The notes: a model not told the origin generated them from the sequence alone. 64,000 nt of DNA from Candidatus Nitrosopumilus sp. (GCA_029263475.1 JAJCXK010000083.1:1-64000), one strand, 5' to 3'. Shown: positions 43,679 to 52,023, counted from the first letter of the stretch. Program-made: numbers and translations.

Positions 43679-43903
43679 TTATTTTAAATTCTGATTTCTC
43701 AGAATATTTTTCATCAGGGGCAGATACAATTCATTTGATTTGTACTTTGAAGTTGTATGGGATAGTAATCTTTCACAATATTTTTTTTCATCAGATGTCA
43801 ATTGTGAAGAATGTCCATAGTTTTTCTTGATTGCTAGATCATAGAGAAATGAATAGTATTCTTCCATGATTGTCTTTTCTCTCATTTCTTGGTGTGTGCT
43901 CAT
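43679..43903 (-). CDS. Small hypothetical protein
   Basis: 74 residues, MSTHQEMREKTIMEEYYSFL, helical, charged. No recognised family. Lies opposite to the flanking genes with a clean ATG start and an AT-rich promoter. Likely real but unsupported by homology I can recognise. Confidence 0.5.
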   Translation of the reverse strand: MSTHQEMREKTIMEEYYSFLYDLAIKKNYGHSSQLTSDEKKYCERLLSHTTSKYKSNELYLPLMKNILRNQNLK

Positions 43904-44057
43904 TTTATTTCAAAAACACTATTAATTCAAATTATATATCATTCATCAGACTTTCAAATACTCGTTTGTTCATGTTATGAATTTTTTTAACAAGATTGGT
44001 TCATTTTGTGAACATCTGTCAATATCATCAAATTGATTGATTTCAATTGTTCAAATC

Positions 44058-44660
44058 ATGACTATGACTCAACCTGTACCTATGAAAAATAAAAAAGAAG
44101 TCATAATTGATAGTATTGACAGGCAGATCCTTAACTTGCTTATTGCAAATGCAAGGGATTCTACAAGAACTATTGTAAAAAAATTGGCAGGTTTGGGCAT
44201 AAACATGTCTGAGAGAGGAATTGGAAAGAGAATTGCAAGATTGGAAAAACTAAATGTGATTCATGGTTATACTGCAATGGTTGATCTAAATCAGGTGAAT
44301 ATGCCAATTTTGCGTCTTGTTACCGTTAAGTTCACCTCTCCCAAAGACTTTGTGAAGAGGGTGGAGGCAATGAAAGAATATCTTAAAAATGCCCCGTACT
44401 GTGATTTCTCAGCCAGGACAAATGGCAATATTGATTGGATTGAATTAAAATTTTTTAACAATCATGAGCAAGCACAACAAGAAGAGGATCTTTATCGGGC
44501 TTGGTTTGGAGACATTATTGAAGATTATAGATCATATGACTTGGATATCCATAAAATGGGATGGCAGCTGTTTGATGAATCTGATTTCAACAGATTCATT
44601 CAAAATACATGTAAAAAAGAAGGAGCAGAGACATGTCCTAATATTGCAAAAAATATGTAG
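44058..44660 (+). CDS. Lrp/AsnC-family transcriptional regulator
   Basis: 200 residues from ATG 44058 (MTMTQPVPMKNKKEV); the frame opens at a TTG 7 codons earlier. The HTH (IDRQILNLLIANARDSTRTI, MSERGIGKRIARLEKLNVIH) is followed by a long effector domain, more extended than the usual RAM domain, with IDWIELKFFNN and ending in an extra Cys pair (CKKEGAETC). It is about 90 nt before a palindrome and a small two-gene unit that it may regulate (inference). Confidence 0.85.
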   Translation: MTMTQPVPMKNKKEVIIDSIDRQILNLLIANARDSTRTIVKKLAGLGINMSERGIGKRIARLEKLNVIHGYTAMVDLNQVNMPILRLVTVKFTSPKDFVKRVEAMKEYLKNAPYCDFSARTNGNIDWIELKFFNNHEQAQQEEDLYRAWFGDIIEDYRSYDLDIHKMGWQLFDESDFNRFIQNTCKKEGAETCPNIAKNM

Positions 44661-44734
44661 TGAGATAAGATTCTAGTTAATCATAGCTATTGCTTTTGAA
44701 TTCACTTGTCTTTCAAATTTAATTTGTAGACTAA

Positions 44735-44751
44735 AGTTCAGTTCTTGAACT
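44735..44751. promoter_or_regulatory. Palindrome abutting a microprotein start codon
   Basis: AGTTCA-GTTCT-TGAACT, perfect 6+6 arms with a 5-nt spacer, ending one base before the ATG at 44752. A dimeric repressor bound here would cover the transcription start of a leaderless mRNA. Confidence 0.6.
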
Positions 44752-44841
44752 ATGGCTGGGTATTTTGATTCAAATTCTGAACAAAGTACCATCAAAAAGT
44801 CAGATCCATTTCAAGTACTGCGACCCCCTTACAACTTATGA
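44752..44841 (+). CDS. 29-residue microprotein overlapping the next gene
   Basis: Translation starts MAGYFDSNSEQSTIKKSDPF and continues QVLRPPYNL. Its stop overlaps the start of the 77-residue membrane protein (ATGA, 4 nt), which supports translation. No TM or Cys; function unknown, perhaps a partner or leader peptide of the downstream protein. Confidence 0.55.
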   Translation: MAGYFDSNSEQSTIKKSDPFQVLRPPYNL

Positions 44842-45071
44842 TTACAATGAGTACATACAACATACAGCAAAACGTCGTCTCCGAGCAGACCAGAACCAAA
44901 CTCGGAGTAGTCGGACTGGTAGCCTTGCCCGTTGTAGCAGCAATGTATTCCTCCGGAAGCATTGCATTGGAACAGGTACCACAGATACTCTCAAACGGGA
45001 TATTCCCAATCGGATTCACTATGATGTCTTGGGCAATCGCTGCAAAGTTGGCACTGAAGTTGAGAAAATAG
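44838..45071 (+). CDS. Small two-helix membrane protein
   Basis: 77 residues, MITMSTYNIQQNVVSEQTRT, then TM1 (KLGVVGLVALPVVAAMYSSG) and TM2 (IFPIGFTMMSWAIAAKLALK). C-rich synonymous codons (ACC, GTC, CTC) give it higher GC than neighbours, as seen in highly expressed or recently acquired genes. The ATG start is supported by the 4-nt overlap with the microprotein ahead. Function unknown. Confidence 0.7.
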   Translation: MITMSTYNIQQNVVSEQTRTKLGVVGLVALPVVAAMYSSGSIALEQVPQILSNGIFPIGFTMMSWAIAAKLALKLRK

Positions 45072-45204
45072 GACTGTAAATCCTTTTTTTCTATATTTTA
45101 AAAATCATTTTTGTGAATAATGAATGTTATAAAATATTCTCATTCACTGATTTGTCTGAATGGTAGATTAATGTACGACATTTATTCTAACACAATTTAG
45201 AAAA

Positions 45205-45690
45205 ATGATGCTGAATAAAACAGACGTTGAGATACTCTGGACTTTAAAACATTTCTCTAAGAATTTGACCAAATCCGATATAGTAAGAAATAATGACAAG
45301 CTTACTTTTAATGACAAATTTAGATTAAGGCTCCTTTTTTTAAAAGATAATGATTTTGTTGAAATGGATTCGATTCAGGATTATGGCGTACATTATAGAA
45401 TCAAGAAGAAGTCCCTTGACTTAATTTGGTCCAACGTTATCCGGGAAAACATCTTAAACCTAATTCAAATTACTGAATACACTCTTGATGAAATCTTACG
45501 AATCATTGATGATTCTGATGAGAATATTCGTACTGAACTAAGTATGTTGGAGCATGAAAATTTTCCTAAGGTGGAGTTTATCCCGATTAATGAAGAAAAG
45601 AAATTTAGATTGACTTCAGTTGGCAAACAATACATTGGTAATATTTTGCATGAGAACCAAATCCAAAAAAATGATGTTATTAAAAAATAA
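45205..45690 (+). CDS. Hypothetical protein with winged-helix-like domains
   Basis: 161 residues: MLNKTDVEILWTLKHFSKN, KFRLRLLFLKDNDFVEMDSI, and a second similar unit (LIQITEYTLDEILRII, ELSMLEHENFPKVEFI, RLTSVGKQYIGN). Two weak winged-helix repeats are likely, which suggests DNA binding, but no family is recognised. It starts at a solitary ATG after an AT-rich promoter. Confidence 0.6.
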   Translation: MMLNKTDVEILWTLKHFSKNLTKSDIVRNNDKLTFNDKFRLRLLFLKDNDFVEMDSIQDYGVHYRIKKKSLDLIWSNVIRENILNLIQITEYTLDEILRIIDDSDENIRTELSMLEHENFPKVEFIPINEEKKFRLTSVGKQYIGNILHENQIQKNDVIKK

Positions 45691-45802
45691 CTAGAAAATA
45701 AATTGAATTGTGGCTAGACACATTAAATTTGTAAAATACACTTTATGGTAAATTCATTATTGATAGAAAAATATGGTAAAAATTATTAAAAATAACGTAA
45801 GA

Positions 45803-46020
45803 CTAACTATTTTTTATTATATCTATGCTGTTTGGACATTGTATTTTCAGCAACGTTGTGTTGTAATCTGAAAATTTCTCTACTTTAGTTTTATACTCTT
45901 TCATCTTTTCATGCTTCTCGTCATAGTGAAATATGTTCAATTTCCATTTGATTGCATTTTTGTGATTTCCATCAACATTCAATGCTTATTCGTATTACCA
46001 CATGGACAAACTAAGCTCAT
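45803..46020 (-). pseudogene. Frameshifted small gene
   Basis: A reverse-strand frame begins MSLVCPCGNTNKH at 46020 and stops after 13 codons. In a second frame, from about 45982 to 45803, the sequence continues convincingly: NVDGNHKNAIKWKLNIFHYD, then EKHEKMKEYKTKVEKFSD and a C-terminal LLKIQCPNSIDII. A one-base change near 45980 would join them into a protein of about 70 residues. Divergent from the next broken gene. Confidence 0.45.
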
Positions 46021-46053
46021 TCATATCAAAATACACATTTCCAAGCCCAATCA

Positions 46054-46758
46054 ATGCCGCGAAGTTCAATCACCCGGGGAGAGCGCAGAACATCAGAATT
46101 CTTGGTAGTCAAACGGTGCAGAAGATGTAACTTGATAATTCCATTCAATGCTTCTGTTAAGTTCTGGGATGTAAAAGATGTCGTGGGGAAAGTTATTTTG
46201 AGTCGTCATCACATGGGAATGATACGAAGGAAAATAGGAACATTAGAAAACGATGGCACATTGGACAATGAAAGATCTAAATCAAAAGTATCGGAAAGAT
46301 ACTGGGCTCATACAAGTGCTCCTGCGGATGTGAGTATAATTTCATTACCGGAAAGAAATACAATGACATTACCAACGAAAGCGTTCTTCACAAATTCATA
46401 TGGGATGAAAAGAAAGCAACCATTCCAATCTCACTAAAAAACAAAAAGCTCAACGTGTTTCAAATTGGCGATAAAATATTTGCAAAGAAGATCAGAGTTA
46501 CAGTTAAAAAATACGATGTTGCAAAAGAGAAAAAGTTGAAATCCAAAGTTGAATCAAAAAAACAATAAGATAGTTTTCAGGACTGCAGATATTGCAGACG
46601 TGCAATCCGAATCAAAGCACGACACATATTATATCGTAAATTTCATCGAGAGGACATGCACGTGCGAATGGGCAACGATGGAGTTTTCACGTAAGGAAAA
46701 GAAGGGTGTCGTATGCAGGCATCTAAGAGACGTGCTTGAATTACTAGGTCGATCATAA
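46054..46758 (+). pseudogene. Zinc-ribbon/SWIM-domain gene split by two compensating frameshifts
   Basis: Frame 1 from the ATG at 46054 reads MPRSSITRGERRTSEFLVVK, then RCRRCNLIIPFNASVKFWDV and up to KSKVSERYWA at about 46308. Frame 2 from 46311 continues YKCSCGCEYNFITGKKYNDI and ends KLKSKVESKKQ at 46568, where a run of seven A lies. Frame 1 then resumes (NNKIVFRTADIADVQ) and ends with a SWIM zinc motif, CTCEW...VVCRHLRDVL (46549-46758). The shifts are of opposite sense, so one intact protein of about 230 residues with an N-terminal zinc ribbon and C-terminal SWIM domain is implied. Confidence 0.65.
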
Positions 46759-46815
46759 ACGCATAGTTAAATCATGAACAGTAATCATAAATCATACTGA
46801 CGGTTCCATTTCATT

Positions 46816-47280
46816 ATGAATAAGAAACTGGTTGCCCCGATAATCTTGGGGGTGGCAGTAGCAGTAATGCTTGCAATACCAATATCTCCACCTGCGTCTG
46901 TTGACCAATTGCAATGCTCAGAAGACATAGGGGAATGCTTTGTGGCTGAGGTAACCCGAGTCATAGACGGGGATACTCTGGAAATCCTTCATGAGGAAAG
47001 AATAAGATTATCCCTTGCATCGGCACCGGAACTAAACGATTCAGGAGGACAGGAAGCCAGACAGTTCATCGAGGAAATATGTCCAGTAGGATCAATGGTA
47101 CTCATTGACGAGGATGACGAACAGTTGACAGGAAGTTTTGGAAGAATAATAGCACAGGTAACGTGTAATGGAGTCAACCTCAATGATAGACTGGTAGAGG
47201 GAGGACATGGTACCATAAACACAAGATTCTGTGGTACGAGTGAGTTTGCAGAGGAATCATGGGCCAGCGAATGTGATTAG
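46816..47280 (+). CDS. Secreted thermonuclease-like (SNase) protein
   Basis: 154 residues with signal peptide or TM anchor (about 7-25) and an SNase OB fold: VTRVIDGDTLEI, RIRLSLASAPELNDSGGQEA, SFGRIIAQVTCNGVNLNDRL, GHGTINTRFC. Key Arg and Glu of the family appear (IRLSLASAPE, QEAR, FGR), but the usual Asp before the PE dipeptide is Ser (ASAPE). This may weaken Ca2+ binding. Several Cys suggest disulfides outside the cell. Confidence 0.85.
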   Translation: MNKKLVAPIILGVAVAVMLAIPISPPASVDQLQCSEDIGECFVAEVTRVIDGDTLEILHEERIRLSLASAPELNDSGGQEARQFIEEICPVGSMVLIDEDDEQLTGSFGRIIAQVTCNGVNLNDRLVEGGHGTINTRFCGTSEFAEESWASECD

Positions 47281-47302
47281 AATCTGATAATTTTAAAACT
47301 GA

Positions 47303-47665
47303 TTAACGGGGAGGTAGTATGGATAATTGTCTTCCGTCTGGGGGAAGGCTTGGTATATTCAGTTCCACCACCGAATCTGACATTCGAGCACCGCTTTCAG
47401 CATCAAAACTCGTCAGGTTTCGTATAAGGGTCCGAAACGTGGGAACAGGTATGACAAGCGGAACTGCCAAGATATGCGATGATGGGTCTGCAATTGCTGC
47501 TGCAACCATTATCAGTATAGCAAACGATTCAAAGAATGCTTCAGTGGTACTTTCCAACTCAATCGGGGCGGCTTCTGATATTTCATTCAGCTTTAAACCA
47601 AATGATGCATGCAGTCTTTGAATTTTTCGTGGCAGAGTTTGAGTATGCTTGATTACTCTCTGCAT
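47303..47665 (-). CDS. Small membrane protein, last gene of a microprotein chain
   Basis: 120 residues, MQRVIKHTQTLPRKIQRLHA, TM hairpin (FFESFAILIMVAAAIADPSS, HILAVPLVIPVPTF), then a soluble tail. The start lies inside the end of the preceding zinc ribbon gene (13-nt overlap), which argues for this strand over an opposite-strand frame. Function unknown. Confidence 0.5.
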   Translation of the reverse strand: MQRVIKHTQTLPRKIQRLHASFGLKLNEISEAAPIELESTTEAFFESFAILIMVAAAIADPSSHILAVPLVIPVPTFRTLIRNLTSFDAESGARMSDSVVELNIPSLPPDGRQLSILPPR

Positions 47666-47748
47666 TTTTCACAGACGGTAAGGCCTGATTCGTCATTGAA
47701 GGTAATCTCTACTCCCAAACTGTGACATTCAGAACATAGGTATTTCAT
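47653..47748 (-). CDS. Zinc-ribbon microprotein, 31 residues
   Basis: Reads MKYLCSECHSLGVEITFNDE, then SGLTVCEKCRE. Two CxxC knuckles separated by 17 residues make a minimal zinc ribbon. Its start overlaps the stop of the 44-residue gene upstream by 4 nt, and its own end overlaps the next gene. The double overlap supports real translation. Confidence 0.6.
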   Translation of the reverse strand: MKYLCSECHSLGVEITFNDESGLTVCEKCRE

Positions 47749-47879
47749 GTGAAAAATTCCCTGCTATCCTTGCATATCAGAATTGATATCTCCTGACCTC
47801 TCAATGAATGTCCTTGTAGGTCACGTCTGCCATGTCCTGACGCAATGATGACATTCCTATCATAGGATGGTGGATTCAT
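47745..47879 (-). CDS. 44-residue microprotein, first of the chain
   Basis: Reads MNPPSYDRNVIIASGHGRRD, then LQGHSLRGQEISILICKDSR and a short tail. Basic, with two His; not recognised. It overlaps the zinc ribbon gene by ATGA and lies 69 nt downstream of a perfect palindrome (47948-47969). Confidence 0.5.
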   Translation of the reverse strand: MNPPSYDRNVIIASGHGRRDLQGHSLRGQEISILICKDSREFFT

Positions 47880-47947
47880 TCAGAGATAATTTGAAGATGT
47901 TTGTGCAATTTTGATTCGATCAGGGTCAACATTTGAAAATCTTTTTG

Positions 47948-47969
47948 TATTGACAATAACATGTCAATA
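47948..47969. promoter_or_regulatory. Palindrome between the microprotein chain and birA
   Basis: TATTGACA-ATAACA-TGTCAATA, perfect 8+8 arms with a 6-nt spacer. It lies 69 nt from the left operon start and 130 nt from the birA start, so it is a candidate operator for one or both. It does not resemble the 29-bp element. Confidence 0.55.
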
Positions 47970-48099
47970 TATCAAGAATGTCTGAAATATTTTCCTCAAT
48001 ATCGTGACATTTTTCCATCAACCTAGCCACTAAAAAAAGTATAATTGATAAATAAATGACGTATATCATACAGATAAGTAACTATATCATTAAGATTGC

Positions 48100-49128
48100 A
48101 TGGTTAACAATTTGATCAATCAATCTTACAATTCATTTGATAGTCCAGGATTGGTAAAGGTACTGACATTTTTACAAACTCACAATACTGAATATCTTTC
48201 TGGACAGGACTTGAGTGATGTTTTACGAATTAGTAGAGTTGCAATATGGAAACATATCAAAAAGATTGAAGATCTAGGATATGTGATTGAGTCAAGACAG
48301 AAACTCGGTTACAAGCTCGTGTCAAATTCTGATCTGCTTTTCCCTTGGGAAATCACTTCAAATTTAAAAACAGAGTTGATTGGGCAACATGCATATTATT
48401 TTGACACTCTTGATTCTACTCAAAATCAGGCATTAAAAATGGCAGGTGATGTGACAAACAACGGCTCAGTAATCGTAGCATCGAAACAGACAGGCGGGAA
48501 AGGAAGGGGTGGAAGGAAATGGATTTCACCCAAAGGTGGAATTTGGATGTCCATAATACTGCAACCTAATTTTGATATTTCTATTGCTACGTTGTTTCCA
48601 ATTGCATCATCTCTTGCATTGTCAATTGCGATAGAGAAATTATTCTTCATACGACCTGAATTGAAATGGCCAAATGATTTGACAATAAAGGGGAAAAAAT
48701 TGGCAGGCATGCTGGTTGATGCGTCTCTAGAATCAAACAGAATTGAAAATCTAGTATTGGGTGTGGGGATAAACTTTGATGTAAATGTAAAGGAAGTAGA
48801 GAAAGATCTCAAGCAAACACCAAATTTTTACGGTGTAGCATCGTTGAGCATGGAAAAAAAGAAAATCAAACCAATTCAATTGGTTCAGACATTTTTAGTT
48901 GAATTGGAAAAAATTTACAAATCTTTAGTTGCAAGACAAACAAACAAAATTATTTCTGAATGGACATCTCGTTCATCAACAATTGGAAAAAATGTAGAAC
49001 TTCATACTGGTGATGGAAAAATTAAAGGGAAAGCAATTAAAATCGATGATGATGGTGCATTGATAGTTTTAGAAGATAATAAACCTAAAAGAGTCATTGC
49101 AGGCGATATTGTTCACTTATCAAAATAG
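48100..49128 (+). CDS. birA: Biotin-protein ligase BirA with N-terminal HTH
   Basis: 342 residues: winged helix (about 25-75, ISRVAIWKHIKKIEDLGYVI), then the catalytic domain with TLDSTQNQALKM, QTGGKGRGGRKWISPKGGIW (adenylate-binding GRGGR loop), KWPNDLTIKGKKLAGMLVD, and a C-terminal SH3-like cap (LHTGDGKIKGKAIKIDDDGA). It charges the biotin carrier protein of acetyl/propionyl-CoA carboxylase, a key enzyme of the HP/HB cycle, and may repress biotin genes. Confidence 0.96.
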   Translation: MVNNLINQSYNSFDSPGLVKVLTFLQTHNTEYLSGQDLSDVLRISRVAIWKHIKKIEDLGYVIESRQKLGYKLVSNSDLLFPWEITSNLKTELIGQHAYYFDTLDSTQNQALKMAGDVTNNGSVIVASKQTGGKGRGGRKWISPKGGIWMSIILQPNFDISIATLFPIASSLALSIAIEKLFFIRPELKWPNDLTIKGKKLAGMLVDASLESNRIENLVLGVGINFDVNVKEVEKDLKQTPNFYGVASLSMEKKKIKPIQLVQTFLVELEKIYKSLVARQTNKIISEWTSRSSTIGKNVELHTGDGKIKGKAIKIDDDGALIVLEDNKPKRVIAGDIVHLSK

Positions 49129-49136
49129 GATTATTA

Positions 49137-49448
49137 TTATTTAGGATCTGTTTTAGATTGGTTTGAAATTATGGATGATTGTTCTTTTAGAATTTCTTTT
49201 AAATCCACCTGTATCTCAAAAACGGTTGTTAGCAATTCTTCCATAGCTGATGAATGTTGGAGGTACATAGACAACAATTCATTTTGTTTATCATTAATTT
49301 TAGATAGATGTTCATTGGTACGCAGTAAATTTGTTGGAGTGATTAATTCTTGCATGTTGGGCAAAGGGTTACTTAATTCATTTAATTCATTGTGTATTTC
49401 ATCTATTTGTTTCTTCAAGTGATATATTGTTTTTCCTGTACCAGTCAT
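49137..49448 (-). CDS. Hypothetical coiled-coil protein
   Basis: 103 residues, MTGTGKTIYHLKKQIDEIHN, almost entirely helical with heptad-like Leu/Ile spacing (QIDEIHNELNELSN, LRTNEHLSKINDKQNELL). Ends near birA on the opposite strand (8 nt). Function unknown. Confidence 0.6.
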   Translation of the reverse strand: MTGTGKTIYHLKKQIDEIHNELNELSNPLPNMQELITPTNLLRTNEHLSKINDKQNELLSMYLQHSSAMEELLTTVFEIQVDLKEILKEQSSIISNQSKTDPK

Positions 49449-49990
49449 TACAAAATAATGTATTTGTTGGTAAATTAAACATTTATTGAAATATGTTTTC
49501 TGATTAATAAGTTAAATTAGAGCCTGTCTAAAATTGTAAAAATTATTTAAGAGAAATAATCTAATAATGTGAATTGATTTGATTCATTCAAATTTTTAAA
49601 AAATTTATTAATTTCTCATAAACAACAATCTCTTAAAATTCCTTTGAGTAATAGATCATTTTTATCATAATGGGGAGAATAAAATTTCTGAATAATACCA
49701 AATAACGTGATGTACATATTTTACACCAAACAATCTTTCTACTGTATTGACGATGTTTTATTTTTTAACAAAATAAAAATTGATTTTATCTGCTATTCAG
49801 TCCATATTACTATATTATTAATCTGATATTTTTTACCGATAACAATCTTTATGCAACATGGTCTTAATCCATTTGATCAATCTTATGACATTCTAAAAAT
49901 CATGAATAAGTGTTAGCTTAACCTACACACAATTAACCTGCAGAGATTAGGTAAAATGGATAATAAGGCATTTCATAAATCTTTGTTATT
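49449..49990. other. 542-bp AT-rich intergenic region upstream of the second TFB
   Basis: No supported gene on either strand. Short inverted sequences are present (ATTTTTAAAAAATTTAT, TGTTAGCTTAACC at about 49910), but none is long enough to call a structured RNA. The region likely holds the tfb promoter and an unusually long upstream control region. Confidence 0.5.
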
Positions 49991-50902
49991 ATGCTTAAAA
50001 ATTCAATGATGTCCAGTCCAAAATGCCCTTCGTGTGGAAATAGAAAAATAGTCTCAGATCAAAATACTGGGGAATTGTTTTGCAGTAAATGTGGGTTAGT
50101 TATTACGGATAAAATTGTAGACACTGGTGCTGAATGGCGTTCATTTTCAAATGATGAAGGTAACAAAGCAAGGACAGGCGCAGGAACATCATTGACCATG
50201 CATGACAGGGGTTTATCTACTGTAATTGGTGCTGCTAACAAGGATGCAACGGGTAAGCCGTTATCAGCAGGAGTTAAAAGTTCCATTGAAAGACTGAGAA
50301 CCTGGGATAGTAGAAGTCAAGCACATTCTTCTGCAGATAGAAATTTGAGACAAGCACTAAATGAAATGGGTAAACTCAAGGATAAACTTGCATTAACAGA
50401 TGCCGTTGTTGAAAAAGCAGCCTATATCTACAGAAAATCTATGGAAAAAAAACTCGTTAGGGGTCGTTCAATTCAGGGTTTGGTTGCAGCTTGTCTTTAC
50501 GCATCATGTAGGAACACTGAGACTCCTCGGACTTTGGACGACATTGCAAAAGGAATTAACATTAGAAGAAAAGATGTTGCAAGGTGCTACAGACTGATTT
50601 ACAGGGAATTGGAATTAAAAATGCCTGTAGTAGATCCTGTAAAAGGTGTTTCTAGAATTGCAAGCATTGCAGAACTAAGTGAAAAAAGCAAACGAAAAGC
50701 AATCAAAATTTTGAATCAGGCAAAAGATGAAGGAATAGTGGCAGGAAAAGATCCAATGGGGATTGCTGCGGCTGCACTTTATCTTGCATGCATCAGTACA
50801 GGTGAGGTGAAATCACAAAAAGACATCTCTATTGCATCTGGGGTGACTGAAGTAACCATTAGAAACCGGTGTGCAGGATTGAGAAAAATGCTTAATATTT
50901 AA
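49991..50902 (+). CDS. tfb: Transcription initiation factor IIB, second copy
   Basis: 303 residues: zinc ribbon (CPSCGNRK..LFCSKCGLVI), B-reader (AEWRSFSNDEGNKARTGAG), cyclin repeats with RGRSIQGLVAACLYASCR and AAALYLACISTGEVKSQKDI, and C-terminal SGVTEVTIRNRCAGLR. About two thirds identical in the core to the TFB at 25910. Multiple TFBs in these archaea allow alternative promoter choice. The region upstream is unusually long. Confidence 0.96.
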   Translation: MLKNSMMSSPKCPSCGNRKIVSDQNTGELFCSKCGLVITDKIVDTGAEWRSFSNDEGNKARTGAGTSLTMHDRGLSTVIGAANKDATGKPLSAGVKSSIERLRTWDSRSQAHSSADRNLRQALNEMGKLKDKLALTDAVVEKAAYIYRKSMEKKLVRGRSIQGLVAACLYASCRNTETPRTLDDIAKGINIRRKDVARCYRLIYRELELKMPVVDPVKGVSRIASIAELSEKSKRKAIKILNQAKDEGIVAGKDPMGIAAAALYLACISTGEVKSQKDISIASGVTEVTIRNRCAGLRKMLNI

Positions 50903-51115
50903 ATGAAATCTTGCAAATTTATCCATTGCCAATTAGGTTGTATGGATGTTTAAAAATAATTGACTCGTGAGAAAATTCCAAATGAATAACTGAGAGTTCT
51001 GAGTCTACTTGATTAACATCAAACAATTTAATCAATTAATACCATGCAAATTTTAAAGTTTTAACAATGAGAACTTGTGGATTCTAAAAAAATTTGTGTT
51101 GACATACTTTACACG

Positions 51116-51535
51116 TTAAATTGTAGAATTATTCTTTTTAGAATTTTGAAATTCTAAATTGTCCCATGGAAAAACAACATATGCTTCACTATCTGTTTCT
51201 TTTGCATAAATCAACTGTGCAGGAAATTTTTCCCCACGTCTAGCATACAAAGTTACAAATAGTAATTGTGATGGTTCATCAACTTTTGATAAGATTTTTT
51301 TAAAAGTTAAACCCGAGTCAAAAATGTCATCGACAAATAGGGATTTTGAAGAAATGGTTCCTTGATCAACAAGAATCGTCTGTATTCCTAAACGATCTGC
51401 CAATAAGCGTGAGGGTACTAATCCTCCTCTACCAATTGTTGTAATGCTGGAAAAAGTTCTAGATGATTTCGTGATGTGATCAGAAAGTATGTCTATCAAT
51501 GAATCTATTTCAGACCAATTTACAAATTGTACCAA
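51116..51535 (-). CDS. Phosphoribosyltransferase family protein
   Basis: 139 residues with the PRPP-binding motif SLFVDDIFDSGLT (about residue 64-76) and a hood/strand segment TTIGRGGLVPSRLLADRL. Similar to archaeal hypoxanthine/xanthine or Gpt-like PRTases; base specificity unknown. Ends in a Lys/Asn-rich tail. Stands as a single gene. Confidence 0.88.
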   Translation of the reverse strand: MVQFVNWSEIDSLIDILSDHITKSSRTFSSITTIGRGGLVPSRLLADRLGIQTILVDQGTISSKSLFVDDIFDSGLTFKKILSKVDEPSQLLFVTLYARRGEKFPAQLIYAKETDSEAYVVFPWDNLEFQNSKKNNSTI

Positions 51536-51577
51536 GGTTACATAAATGGTTTAAGAATTAGAATTAAGTTGTTTTGA

Positions 51578-51979
51578 TTAGAATGTCTTTGTAGGTGTTT
51601 TTTTTAATGGCTTGATAATTTTAAGTACTTTGAATGCTATGGTGGCAAAATCAATATCTTTTTCACATGATAGCAATAATACTGAATCATTATTCAATGG
51701 AAAACTCATCACAACCACTTTATCTCTATATGACATTGAAAAATGAACTTCGCCAAATTCTGCATCAAATTCACGTCTCATTCTAACTCGTAAGGCAAGT
51801 TCCATGAACATCATTTCATCATGCTTTTGATCCTCTAGTGAAAACGTGCCATCTTTCATCCCTCCTGCAGTTAGATGACCTCTACTGCTAATGTGCCTGG
51901 CTGACCTCATTTTTGGATCTAAATTGATGATTTTTTGACACATTTTTTCTAGATTCTCTACGTCATCCATGAACAACAT
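51578..51979 (-). CDS. Thaumarchaeal small alpha/beta protein (paralogue of 57505)
   Basis: 133 residues, MLFMDDVENLEKMCQKIINL (Met4 is an alternative start). Helix, GHLTAGGMKDG, MRREFDAEFGEVHFSMSYRD, KVVVMSFPLNNDSVLLLSCE, helix. A roadblock/LC7-like fold is possible. The protein at 57505-57888 shares GG-x-K-x-G, RKEFD, RRDKAVLVSFP and LLL patterns. Function unknown. Confidence 0.75.
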   Translation of the reverse strand: MLFMDDVENLEKMCQKIINLDPKMRSARHISSRGHLTAGGMKDGTFSLEDQKHDEMMFMELALRVRMRREFDAEFGEVHFSMSYRDKVVVMSFPLNNDSVLLLSCEKDIDFATIAFKVLKIIKPLKKTPTKTF

Positions 51980-52023
51980 ATAGCAATCGAACTATTTATT
52001 GCGACCTGTGACAATGAATATAC

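Noticed and set aside
46549-46570. The run of seven A near 46556 as a programmed ribosomal frameshift site.
   Set aside because: The shift needed is +1, whereas A-runs of this type favour -1; a second, non-slippery shift at about 46310 would still be required. Mutation or sequencing error is simpler.
47319-47621. A 100-codon plus-strand frame opposite the 120-residue gene.
   Set aside because: The minus-strand frame is supported by overlapping coupling with two upstream microproteins; the plus frame is Ser/Ala-rich and looks like an antisense shadow.
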